Shown: positions 11,099-19,021 of the stretch, piece after piece
Layout: every line of letters begins with the position of its first letter
Position numbering within the stretch: position 1 is the first letter of the stretch
Assembly: GCA_031398745.1 (NCBI GenBank)
Contig: JANNNX010000074.1
Coordinates: 21,841-85,840, forward strand
Reading direction: 5' to 3'
Origin: JANNNX01 sp031398745
GTDB lineage: Bacteria; Actinomycetota; Acidimicrobiia; Acidimicrobiales; CADCSY01
DNA: 64,000 nucleotides
The notes under the pieces: model-generated
What the model was told of the DNA's origin: nothing
Database searches by the model: none
The model's input: the letters and a program-made list of their open reading frames with translations, nothing else
Made by a program: the position numbers and the translations under genes

Positions 11099-13030
11099 TC
11101 ACACGTCGATCTGGATGATCTTCCACATCCACCAGAAGCCGAAGACGGCGAGGAGGATGGATCCGCCAAGCATGATCTGGCCGGTGGTCTCGGTCAGCAG
11201 CGGCTGGACGTACTCAGGGTTCATGACCTTGAGCGTCAACCCGAGTCCGACCGGGAGGATGCCGAGCACGATGGCGCTCATCCGACCTTCGGCGGTCAGC
11301 GACTTGACCTCCCGCCGGAGCCGCTCCCGGGCCAGCATCGTGCTGCCCACGGTCTGGAGGAGCTCGGAGAGGTTGCCCCCGACCTCCCGCTGGATTCGGA
11401 TGGCCATGACCGCCCAGGCGAAGTCGTCGCTCTGCATGCGCTCGGCCACGTCTTCCAGCGACTCCTCGAGCTTGCGGCCCAGTCGGGCCTCGGCGACGAC
11501 CCGCCGCAGCTCCTTGCCCATCGGCTCCTGAGCCTCTTGGGACACCGCTTCGACGCCCTGCATGAGCGAGTAGCCGGCCCGCAGCGAGCTGGCCAGCAGC
11601 TCGAGGGTGTCGGGGAGCACGGCCAGGAACTTCGCCTGGCGGCGCCGACCCAGGAAGCTCACGATCCCTGGGGGCAGGAGGAAGGCCAGCGATCCGACGA
11701 TGAGCGCCGAGATCAGCGACCCGGCCAGCAGCAGCCCAGCCAGGGAGATCCCGGCCGCGGTGGCGACGTAGAAGAACAGTGCTTCCGCCGCCCGCAGCGG
11801 GAGGTCGGCCTTCTCCAGAGCCCGCTCGACCTTCGGGAGCACACCCCGCTCTCGGGCCAGGTCCTCGGTGAAGGTCACCGCCCGGGCCATCATCGGCGTC
11901 TGGAACATGGCGCCCTCGTCGGCGTCGTGCTCGGCCGCGCTGGCCGTGTCCTCGTAGTGGCTCAGCCGGGCGTCGAGGGTGCCGTCGTCCTTCTGGAACA
12001 CCAGCACCAGCGCGGCTGCGGCCAGCGCGGCGGCGACGACGCCGGCACCGACGCCGAGCACCAGGCCCAGGGAGCCCCCGAAGATGCCACCTGAGGAGCT
12101 GACGACTTCGGGGTTGGCCGAGGCGCCCACGCTCTTGGTCCCGGTGTTGACCGTGGCCGAGGCCTGGGCCCCGCCGGCGGCAACCGCCAGCTCGAGGGTG
12201 TCTTGCTCGCTGGTCGACGTGTAGACCAGGTCGTACTGGTTGGCCAGGCTCTCCTGGACGCCTTGGTAGACGCCGGCCAGTCCGCCGGGGTCGCGGACGC
12301 CGGCGTAGCTCCCGCCGGTGTCCGAGGCCAAGCGCTGGAGCGACCCGGCGTCGAGCTCGGTGGTCTCCACGCCCACTGTGAAGGCCGTGGCATGGGCGGC
12401 CTTGACCGCGGCAATGGCCTCGTCCTCGGTCGAGGTCGAGGTCGTGTCGGTGCCGTCGGAGAGGACCACCAGGTTGGCCTGGAGGTCGGGCCGGTCGCCG
12501 TAGAGGGCGGCGCCCATGCGCACGCCGTCCCACAGGGCCGTCTCCCCGGCCGCCACCAGCTCGCCGATCGCCTGGACCAGGAAGTCGTGGTTGGTGCTGA
12601 AGTTGGACACCAGCCGGGCCTGGTCACCGAAGGCGACCAGGGCGATGGGGGTCTCGGGATCGCTGGCCCGGACGAACTCGGCGGCGGCCTCGCGCGCCGA
12701 TGCGATGGCGTCGCCGTCGGCCATCGACCCCGACACGTCGAGCACCAGGACGGTGCTCAACCCGGTGTCGCTTCCGGTGGGGAAGACGTCGAAGCTCGCC
12801 ACGAGCTCCCCGTTCTCGCGCACGGTGAAGTCGCTGGCCGCCGGTCGGCTGCCGGTGGCCAGGGTGGTGATCCGGACCTGGGGGAAGTCGGTCGTGTCGA
12901 CGGCCCGGATGCTCACCACGGTGTCGGTGGCCGCGGTCGCGGGACCAGTGCCGAGCACGCCCGCCACCAGGAGCACCATCGCCGCCAGGCTGGCGGCCAC
13001 GCCGCGCCCCCGCCGGCGGCCACCCGTCAT
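11099..13030 (-). CDS. tadB: VWA domain-TadB fusion protein of the Tad pilus platform
   Basis: 643 residues, about twice the length of ordinary TadB (about 300). N-terminal signal sequence (1-34), a linker or beta domain, then a von Willebrand A domain at about 91-270 with a complete MIDAS (DVSGS at 98-102, Thr164, Asp192), a transmembrane helix at 319-345, and a standard TadB half from about 375 with paired helices (417-455), a T2SSF domain (LPDTLELLASSLRAGYSLMQGV) and two terminal helices. The VWA part is predicted outside the membrane and could bind metal-dependent ligands or the pilus base. Translation is coupled to tadA by an ATGA overlap. A single open frame spans both halves. Confidence 0.93.
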   Translation of the reverse strand: MTGGRRRGRGVAASLAAMVLLVAGVLGTGPATAATDTVVSIRAVDTTDFPQVRITTLATGSRPAASDFTVRENGELVASFDVFPTGSDTGLSTVLVLDVSGSMADGDAIASAREAAAEFVRASDPETPIALVAFGDQARLVSNFSTNHDFLVQAIGELVAAGETALWDGVRMGAALYGDRPDLQANLVVLSDGTDTTSTSTEDEAIAAVKAAHATAFTVGVETTELDAGSLQRLASDTGGSYAGVRDPGGLAGVYQGVQESLANQYDLVYTSTSEQDTLELAVAAGGAQASATVNTGTKSVGASANPEVVSSSGGIFGGSLGLVLGVGAGVVAAALAAAALVLVFQKDDGTLDARLSHYEDTASAAEHDADEGAMFQTPMMARAVTFTEDLARERGVLPKVERALEKADLPLRAAEALFFYVATAAGISLAGLLLAGSLISALIVGSLAFLLPPGIVSFLGRRRQAKFLAVLPDTLELLASSLRAGYSLMQGVEAVSQEAQEPMGKELRRVVAEARLGRKLEESLEDVAERMQSDDFAWAVMAIRIQREVGGNLSELLQTVGSTMLARERLRREVKSLTAEGRMSAIVLGILPVGLGLTLKVMNPEYVQPLLTETTGQIMLGGSILLAVFGFWWMWKIIQIDV

Positions 13031-14391
13031 CGGTTGACCGCCCGGCCGGCGAAGGGCTCAGGGGCGAAGAGGTCGGCCGACAGCTTGATGCCGGAGTCGG
13101 CCAGCTTCTCGGCGAAGCGGGGGCGGACGCCGGTGGCCTTGAGGTGGCCCTGGAAGCTGCCGTTCTCGTCGACGCCCATGCCGTAGTCGAAGAGGTACAC
13201 GTCCTGGAGGGTGATGACATCGCCCTCCATCCCGTCGACCTCGGTGATGTAGGTGATGCGACGGGTGCCGTCGCGGAGCCGGGTGAGATGCACGATGCAG
13301 TCGAGGGCCGAGGCCATCTGCTCGCGGATGGCCCGGATCGGCAGGTCGAATCCGGCCATCAGGGTCATGGTCTCGATGCGGGAGAGCGTGTCGCGAGGGC
13401 TGTTGGAGTGGACGGTGGTGATCGACCCGTCGTGGCCGGTGTTCATGGCCTGCAACATGTCGAGGGCCTCACCGGCGCGGCACTCCCCCACCACGATCCG
13501 GTCGGGTCGCATGCGCAGGGCGTTGCGGACCAGGTCGCGAATGGTGACCTGGCCCTTGCCCTCGATGTTGGGGGGACGAGCCTCGAGGGAGAGCACGTGC
13601 TCCTGGTGGAGCTGGAGCTCCTTGGCGTCCTCGATGGTGACGATGCGCTCGTCGCTGGGGATGAATCCGGACAGGACGTTGAGGGTGGTGGTCTTGCCGG
13701 TGCCGGTACCGCCCGAGACGATGATGTTCAGGCGCCCTCGGACACAGGCCTCGAGAAACCGGGCCGACTTGGCGTCGAGCGATCCGAAGCGGATGAGGTC
13801 GTCGATCTGCAGCGGATCCTTGGAGAACTTCCGGATGGTCAGGAACGGCCCGCCGATGGCCAGGGGATGGACCACCGCGTTGACTCGGGAGCCGTCCGGG
13901 AGACGGGCGTCACAGAGGGGCGAGGACTCGTCGATGCGCCGGCCGACCTGGCCCACGATCTTGTCGATGATGCGGCGCAGGTGGGTCTCGTCGACGAAGC
14001 TGGCGGTCGTCTTCTCGATGCGGCCGCGACGCTCGACGAACACCGAGTCCGGGCCGTTGACCATGACCTCGGAGATGTCCTCGTCGCTCAGGAAGCGGTC
14101 GATCGGTCCATAGCCGAGGATGTCGTCCGAAACGTCCTGGATGAGCTGGGCCTTGTCGGCCGCCGACAGCGGTGCCCGCTCGATGGCCAGCGCCGACTGC
14201 AGGTGCTCCTGCACCTTGCGACGCATCTCGTCCTCGGAGAGCCGACGGTCGTAGAGCACCGGACCGAGCTCGTCGATGAGGTGGTTGTGGATCTTCTGGC
14301 GGAGCTCGTCGAGGACGGGGTCGCGCCGGCTGATGCTGCCGTTGTGGGCAGCCTCCGGGGAGACCTCTTGGAGCCGCTTGTAGAGGGACAT
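13027..14391 (-). CDS. tadA: Tad pilus assembly ATPase TadA/CpaF
   Basis: 454-residue hexameric secretion ATPase that powers Flp pilus assembly from the cytoplasm. The N-terminal domain (about 1-150) is followed by the RecA-like core: Walker A GGTGTGKTT (227-235), Asp box with Glu residues (VTIEDAKELQL), Walker B RIVVGECRAGE (298-308) and the His box TGHDGSITTVHS (318-329). The length is normal for TadA/CpaF. It lies between tadZ (18 bp upstream) and the VWA-TadB fusion, which it overlaps by 4 bp. All catalytic motifs appear intact. Confidence 0.97.
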   Translation of the reverse strand: MSLYKRLQEVSPEAAHNGSISRRDPVLDELRQKIHNHLIDELGPVLYDRRLSEDEMRRKVQEHLQSALAIERAPLSAADKAQLIQDVSDDILGYGPIDRFLSDEDISEVMVNGPDSVFVERRGRIEKTTASFVDETHLRRIIDKIVGQVGRRIDESSPLCDARLPDGSRVNAVVHPLAIGGPFLTIRKFSKDPLQIDDLIRFGSLDAKSARFLEACVRGRLNIIVSGGTGTGKTTTLNVLSGFIPSDERIVTIEDAKELQLHQEHVLSLEARPPNIEGKGQVTIRDLVRNALRMRPDRIVVGECRAGEALDMLQAMNTGHDGSITTVHSNSPRDTLSRIETMTLMAGFDLPIRAIREQMASALDCIVHLTRLRDGTRRITYITEVDGMEGDVITLQDVYLFDYGMGVDENGSFQGHLKATGVRPRFAEKLADSGIKLSADLFAPEPFAGRAVNR

Positions 14392-14409
14392 CGACCTGCT
14401 CGCTTCCCG

Positions 14410-15582
14410 TTACCGTCGGCCGACCCCGGCACCCTGGAAGAGCGTGGCCAGTTGCTCGATGCTCTTGGCCACGCCCGACCTGGGGGCGTCGAGGACGACG
14501 GGGATCCCTTTGTTCACCGATTGGGGGACGACCACGTCGCTCGGGACGAGGCAGTCCGCCTTGACCTGCAGGGTCTTTTCGACCTCGGCGACGTCGAGCT
14601 TGACCCGGCTGTTGGCCCGGTTGAGCACGAGCTTCACCTTGTGGACCGGCGTGTTGAGCAGGCGCAGGGTCTGCAGCCCGATCTTCACGTTCTTGATGTT
14701 GGGCACGTCCATCCCGGCCACCAGCAGGATGTCGTCGCTCTCCTCCAGCAGCGAGAGCACCACCTCGTTGAAGTACGAGGGTGTGTCGACGATGACGTGG
14801 GTGAAGGTGCTGCGAAGGGTGGCGATGATGCGGCTCATGTCCGACGCGCTCACCTGGTCGGCGAACGCCGGCTCGATCGGTGCCGGGAGCACCATCACCC
14901 CGGACGGCTCGTGGCGCACCAGCAACTGGTTGAGGAACTGGCTGTCGAGCCGCTCGATGGCGGTCACCGCGTCGACGATGGTGTGCTGCGGCGTCAGCTT
15001 GAGCATGACCGCCACGTCGCCGAACTGGAGGTCGGCGTCGACCAGAGCCACCGTCCCGCCACCGCGGGTGAGGGCCACGGCCAGGTTGGTGGCCAGCACC
15101 GTCTTGCCGGTGCCGCCCTTGGGTGAGAACACGGTGATCAGGCGGCCTCGCGGGCCGGCCGGCTCGGTCGGGGCGGGTACCACCGGGACCGCAGGAGCAG
15201 CCGCCACCAGCGTCGCCGCCACCCGGTCGATGGCTTCAGCCAGCTGCTCGCCCTCGACCGGGGCGGTCAGGACGTCGCGCACCCCCACCCGCAACGCCTG
15301 CTGAAGGAGGGCCGTGGTGAGCGTCTCGACCACCAGGATGGCCGCCACCTCGGGGCGGTTCTGGGTGATGCCCTCGATGCGGGCCAGACCCCATTCGTCG
15401 CCGAAGGAGGGACCGAAGACCACCACCGCCGGGACGCCGACGGCGAGCACGGTGTCGACCGCCTCGACGGTCGGGAACGCCGACGCGTCGGGCCGGTCGC
15501 CGACCTGCATGGCCAGGCGGGTCCGGACGTTCAGGTCGTCATCGACGGTGGCCACAAAGGTGGCCACGGTGTCCACGCCCAC
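14410..15582 (-). CDS. tadZ: Tad pilus localisation ATPase TadZ/CpaE
   Basis: 390-residue MinD/ParA-type ATPase with an N-terminal degenerate receiver-like domain (about 5-125), a proline/alanine-rich linker (130-145) and an ATPase domain. The deviant Walker A KGGTGKT is at 155-161 and the Walker A' and B positions appear as LVDADLQFGD and HVIVDTPS. TadZ/CpaE proteins mark the pole or site where the Tad machine assembles. In the receiver-like domain the usual phospho-Asp is not evident. GTG start chosen from the family length and an upstream GAGGAG. It is 31 bp downstream of cpaB. Confidence 0.93.
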   Translation of the reverse strand: MGVDTVATFVATVDDDLNVRTRLAMQVGDRPDASAFPTVEAVDTVLAVGVPAVVVFGPSFGDEWGLARIEGITQNRPEVAAILVVETLTTALLQQALRVGVRDVLTAPVEGEQLAEAIDRVAATLVAAAPAVPVVPAPTEPAGPRGRLITVFSPKGGTGKTVLATNLAVALTRGGGTVALVDADLQFGDVAVMLKLTPQHTIVDAVTAIERLDSQFLNQLLVRHEPSGVMVLPAPIEPAFADQVSASDMSRIIATLRSTFTHVIVDTPSYFNEVVLSLLEESDDILLVAGMDVPNIKNVKIGLQTLRLLNTPVHKVKLVLNRANSRVKLDVAEVEKTLQVKADCLVPSDVVVPQSVNKGIPVVLDAPRSGVAKSIEQLATLFQGAGVGRR

Positions 15583-15613
15583 GGTGCTTCAGCTCCTCTC
15601 GGGTCCGGCTGGA

Positions 15614-16357
15614 TCAGCCGTAGGGGGTCAGGGTCGACGGGATCTGGCTACCGGCATCGATCGGCGGCACCGAGACGGGGGTGTTGTCGGGCGGCACCAG
15701 AGTCAGGTAGAGGCCGCCGTTCTCGGACGAGTAGGCGATTCGGGATGCGGCCTCGGCGGGCACCGAGAAGGTGATGAGCCCGCTGGTGGCGGCCACCGTG
15801 GTCTGGGTGGTGTCCCCGGGCTCGGGGGCGGTCTGGTTGCCGATCGCCAGCACCTCGACGTTCTGGTAGAGGACCTCGTACCTGGCGTTCTCCTCGGAGC
15901 TCACCTTGGCGATGATGTTCACCTTGTCCTGGGGCACGAGGAGCTTGGCCACCCCGTGGACGTCGTCGACCGACACGGTGATGGCCACCCGCCCGCTGCC
16001 GATGTTCTGGGAGAAGGTGACCTGGGCCTGGCGGGCATCCACGAACATGCCCTCGACAACGACCTGGCCCTTCGCCAGATCGCCCACCGCGACCTTGCCC
16101 TTGATGACGTCGATGTCGGTCAGGGCGGTCGCCGGGCGGTACTTCTGGGGCACGGTCGAGGACTCGACGAACTGGTCGATGGCCTGCTCGCCCGGGAGAC
16201 CCTTGGCGATGTCCTCGGTCACCACGTAGGCCTTGACCAGCTTGGCGTCGTCGTAGGCGCGTTCGTCCGCGCTGTTGACGTACTGGTACAGGACCAGAGC
16301 CGCAATGGCGCCGACGACTACGGCGGCGATCACGGTCAGGGTTCGTCGTGAGCTCAC
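15614..16357 (-). CDS. cpaB: Flp pilus assembly protein CpaB/RcpC
   Basis: 247-residue protein with one N-terminal membrane anchor (about 6-27), an SAF domain (about 43-105, AYVVTEDIAKG to GQVVVEGMFVD) and an RcpC/CpaB domain (about 115-235). The family sits in the cell envelope beside the Tad secretion channel and may contact carbohydrate. The frame is open for another 47 codons upstream, but the GTG at 16357 is preferred: it has GAGG 6 bases before it and places the anchor at the N-terminus. It is first of the minus-strand Tad operon and diverges from tadE. Confidence 0.9.
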   Translation of the reverse strand: MSSRRTLTVIAAVVVGAIAALVLYQYVNSADERAYDDAKLVKAYVVTEDIAKGLPGEQAIDQFVESSTVPQKYRPATALTDIDVIKGKVAVGDLAKGQVVVEGMFVDARQAQVTFSQNIGSGRVAITVSVDDVHGVAKLLVPQDKVNIIAKVSSEENARYEVLYQNVEVLAIGNQTAPEPGDTTQTTVAATSGLITFSVPAEAASRIAYSSENGGLYLTLVPPDNTPVSVPPIDAGSQIPSTLTPYG

Positions 16358-16605
16358 TGCACGCCTCGCTCTTCCGGTGCGGAGGGCTTCCCTCTGCTGT
16401 GGTGGCTCTATCGACTGCCCCCCGGCACGGGTTGAGGCTCGGCCATCCCAGACATCTCGACGATCGGGGAAATGGGCCGGAATGCCCATAGCCATCACTG
16501 TCCGCGTTCTTCACACTCTTTTCCGTGATGACGGGCCGGTACAACCACTACCAGGGCGGCCGTTCCACCACGAGGGGCGGTACTCAAGTCAGGCGGCGGG
16601 GTGCC

Positions 16606-16617
16606 GATAGTCCCGAC
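16606..16617 (+). promoter_or_regulatory. Candidate -10 element for a leaderless tadE transcript
   Basis: GATAGT (16606-16611) matches TATAGT-type -10 hexamers in five of six positions and ends six bases before the GTG at 16618. No ribosome site precedes that GTG. This geometry is typical of leaderless actinobacterial mRNAs. The 260-bp divergent gap must also hold the cpaB promoter, which I could not place. Confidence 0.35.
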
Positions 16618-17196
16618 GTGCGCATCCTCCCTCCCGCCCGGCAGGCTGCCCGTCGCGCCGACGAGCGCGGTGCGGTGCTGGTCGAGGCGGCGTTCGTTCT
16701 CCCGGTGCTGATCATCCTGATGCTCGGGATCTTCGAGTTCAGCCTGATCTTCAAGGACCAGCAGACGATCTACTCCGCCACCCGCTCCGGCGCCCGGATC
16801 GCGTCGGCCGAGGCCCGCAACACCAACTACCAGACCAACACCGTCGACGCAGTGACCACGGCCCTGGCCGCCATCCCCCAGAGCAACTGGCGTGAGCTGT
16901 GGATCTACAAGGCATCCAGCTCGGGCATGCCGCCGTCGGGCAACTTCACCACCTGCTCCGGGGCCTGCGTCAAGTACGTGTGGACCGCGGGGGCCTGGGT
17001 CAAGCAGTCGGGATCCGACTGGGCGGCCACCGGGACCAACTCGCAGTACGCCTGCTCCGGCAACCCCGACAGCCTCGGCGTCTACCTGAAGATCGACCAC
17101 TCGATGATCTCGGGCATGTTCGGCAACACCAAGACCCTGACCGACAAGACGATCATCAAGCTCGAGCCGCAACCCGCCACCAGCTGCCAGGGGTAG
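16618..17196 (+). CDS. tadE: TadE-like pseudopilin
   Basis: 192-residue TadE-family protein, an extracytoplasmic pseudopilin of Tad pili. It has a short basic leader with a prepilin-peptidase-type site RG|AVLVE (Gly18 at -1, Glu23 at +5), a hydrophobic helix (about 24-45) and a soluble C-terminal domain with two cysteine pairs (TTCSGAC, and YAC with SSC-type ends) that may form disulfides. The frame extends upstream to ATG 16525, but that adds a low-complexity segment and displaces the leader, so the GTG at 16618 is preferred. It is followed 10 bp later by tadG. Confidence 0.85.
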   Translation: MRILPPARQAARRADERGAVLVEAAFVLPVLIILMLGIFEFSLIFKDQQTIYSATRSGARIASAEARNTNYQTNTVDAVTTALAAIPQSNWRELWIYKASSSGMPPSGNFTTCSGACVKYVWTAGAWVKQSGSDWAATGTNSQYACSGNPDSLGVYLKIDHSMISGMFGNTKTLTDKTIIKLEPQPATSCQG

Positions 17197-17206
17197 GAGA
17201 CGCCCG

Positions 17207-19018
17207 ATGGCCACCTTCCGCGCTCGCATCGTGTCGCGCTTCCGTGAGCGGATCACCGGCGACGAGGCCGGCATCGTGCTGGTCTGGTTCGCGCTGACCC
17301 TCGTCGGCCTGGTCGGCATCGGCGCCCTGGCCGTCGATGTCGGCAACTGGTACGTGCAGGCGAACCGCCAGCAGAAGGCAGCGGACGCGGCCGCGCTGTC
17401 GGGTGTGGTCTACCTGCCGGCCGACATCCCCAAGGCCCGGACCACGGCGACCGACATCGCCACCCGCAACGGCTACACCACTGGCGGCGCCGGCAACGTG
17501 TCGGTCACCACCAACCCGGTGACCGGCAAGCCCACCCAGCTGCAGGTGGCGGTGACCAGGGACACGGCGTCGATCCTGGGCGGGGTGTTCGGGTTCGACT
17601 CGCTGCGCATCACCCGCACCGCGGTGGCCGAGTACGAGACCCCCATCGACATGGGCAGCCCGGCCAACGTCTACGGCAACGAGCCCACCACCGACAACGA
17701 GGTCGGCGGACCGTGGTCGAACGTGCCCACCTTCGCCCCCAACCTGTGGGGCAACCTCATGGGGTTCCGGTCGAGCAAGTCGTCGGGCGACGCCATCCAG
17801 GGCGGTCAGTGCTCGAGCGGCGTCGACCGCTGCGGCAGCTCGGGGGCCACCAACGCCGACTACTCGACCAACGGGTACTTCTACCGGATCAAGGTCGACG
17901 AGACCCAGCGGCCGTCGGCCGCCAGCAAGCTGGCCATCGAGGTGTTCGACCCGGCCGCGGTGGCGGTGGGCGACCACTGCGACATCAACAGCTTCAGCAA
18001 CGGGACGGTCCAGGCCGCGCTGACGACCTCCTCGAACCCTTGGACCACCCGGAACGGCACCCGGCCCACCGACGCCGACGAGCGGTACGTGTGGGGCGAC
18101 GCCTACAACAACGCGGCCGCCTCCCAGAACGGGAAGTTCTGCACCGGCGACAACCCCGACGCCGGTACCGCCAGCCCGGTCACCACCTACCGGGTGCTGC
18201 AGGACCTGAACCCCAACGACCCCGGCAGCTCGCCGCCGGTGGCCTCCGGCAACTGCAGCGGCCTGAGCTTCACCGGTTCCCGACCCAACTGGTCGACCAG
18301 CCGGGATGCCCTGAACGAGACCAGCCCGAGCTACGACCCCGACCTGGCCAGCGTGTTCCGCCAGTGGGTGCCGGTGTGCGTCTTCGACCCGTCGACCCTT
18401 CCGCCGGGCGACTACCTCCTCCAGATCCGCACCACCTACAACTCACCCACCGACGGCGGGTCCAACCGCTTCTCGGTTCGGGCCGGTTGGGTGTCGGGCA
18501 ACTACACCTTCGACCAGGGCACCTACACCACGCCTCCAACCCTGGAGTCGGGTGGTGCCGAGGGCATCACCATCGCCGGCACCGGCAACATGGGCCTCTA
18601 CGCCAACATCGCCGGCGGATCGAGCTCGAACTTCTACCTGGCCCGGGTGCTCAGCGGGGGCAGCGGCCAGACCCTGGAGATCCAGCTCTACGACATCGGT
18701 GACTGCAGCAACTGCAGCAGCGTGACCCTGACCTTCCGCGGGCCCGACGGGTCGACCTGGTCGAACTGCACCTACAAGGTCGGCGACTCGGCCACCACCA
18801 ACACCGCGGCGCCCTGCTCGATGACCTTCAGCGGGACCAACCGATGGACCACGGTCAACATCCCGATCCCGGCCGGCTACTCGTGCAACGTGTCCGACCC
18901 CGAGGGGTGCTGGACGACCATGACCTACCAGCCGAACGGCTCGGGAACGGTGGCCCTGCAGGACACCACCACCTGGACCGCACGGCTGAAGGGCGCCCCC
19001 GTCCGCCTGGTGAAGTAG
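17207..19018 (+). CDS. tadG: TadG-like pilus assembly protein
   Basis: 603-residue envelope protein. A basic N-terminus leads to one hydrophobic helix (about 22-46) ending in AVDVGNWYVQANRQQKAADAAALSG, the hallmark of TadG/DUF2134-type proteins; the rest is a long extracytoplasmic region rich in Asn, Ser, Thr and Gly with many paired cysteines. At the position matching the TadE cleavage site the sequence is AG|IVLVW: the +5 Glu is replaced by Trp27, so it is probably not processed by the prepilin peptidase. ATG start, 10 bp after tadE. The end lies 3 bp from the convergent rpsA. Confidence 0.87.
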   Translation: MATFRARIVSRFRERITGDEAGIVLVWFALTLVGLVGIGALAVDVGNWYVQANRQQKAADAAALSGVVYLPADIPKARTTATDIATRNGYTTGGAGNVSVTTNPVTGKPTQLQVAVTRDTASILGGVFGFDSLRITRTAVAEYETPIDMGSPANVYGNEPTTDNEVGGPWSNVPTFAPNLWGNLMGFRSSKSSGDAIQGGQCSSGVDRCGSSGATNADYSTNGYFYRIKVDETQRPSAASKLAIEVFDPAAVAVGDHCDINSFSNGTVQAALTTSSNPWTTRNGTRPTDADERYVWGDAYNNAAASQNGKFCTGDNPDAGTASPVTTYRVLQDLNPNDPGSSPPVASGNCSGLSFTGSRPNWSTSRDALNETSPSYDPDLASVFRQWVPVCVFDPSTLPPGDYLLQIRTTYNSPTDGGSNRFSVRAGWVSGNYTFDQGTYTTPPTLESGGAEGITIAGTGNMGLYANIAGGSSSNFYLARVLSGGSGQTLEIQLYDIGDCSNCSSVTLTFRGPDGSTWSNCTYKVGDSATTNTAAPCSMTFSGTNRWTTVNIPIPAGYSCNVSDPEGCWTTMTYQPNGSGTVALQDTTTWTARLKGAPVRLVK

Positions 19019-19021
19019 CCG

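Noticed and set aside
13144..15126. A 660-codon open frame on the plus strand opposite tadA and tadZ
   Set aside because: Mirror of the minus-strand Tad genes; composition of Asp/Val/Gly/His repeats is typical of antisense translation.
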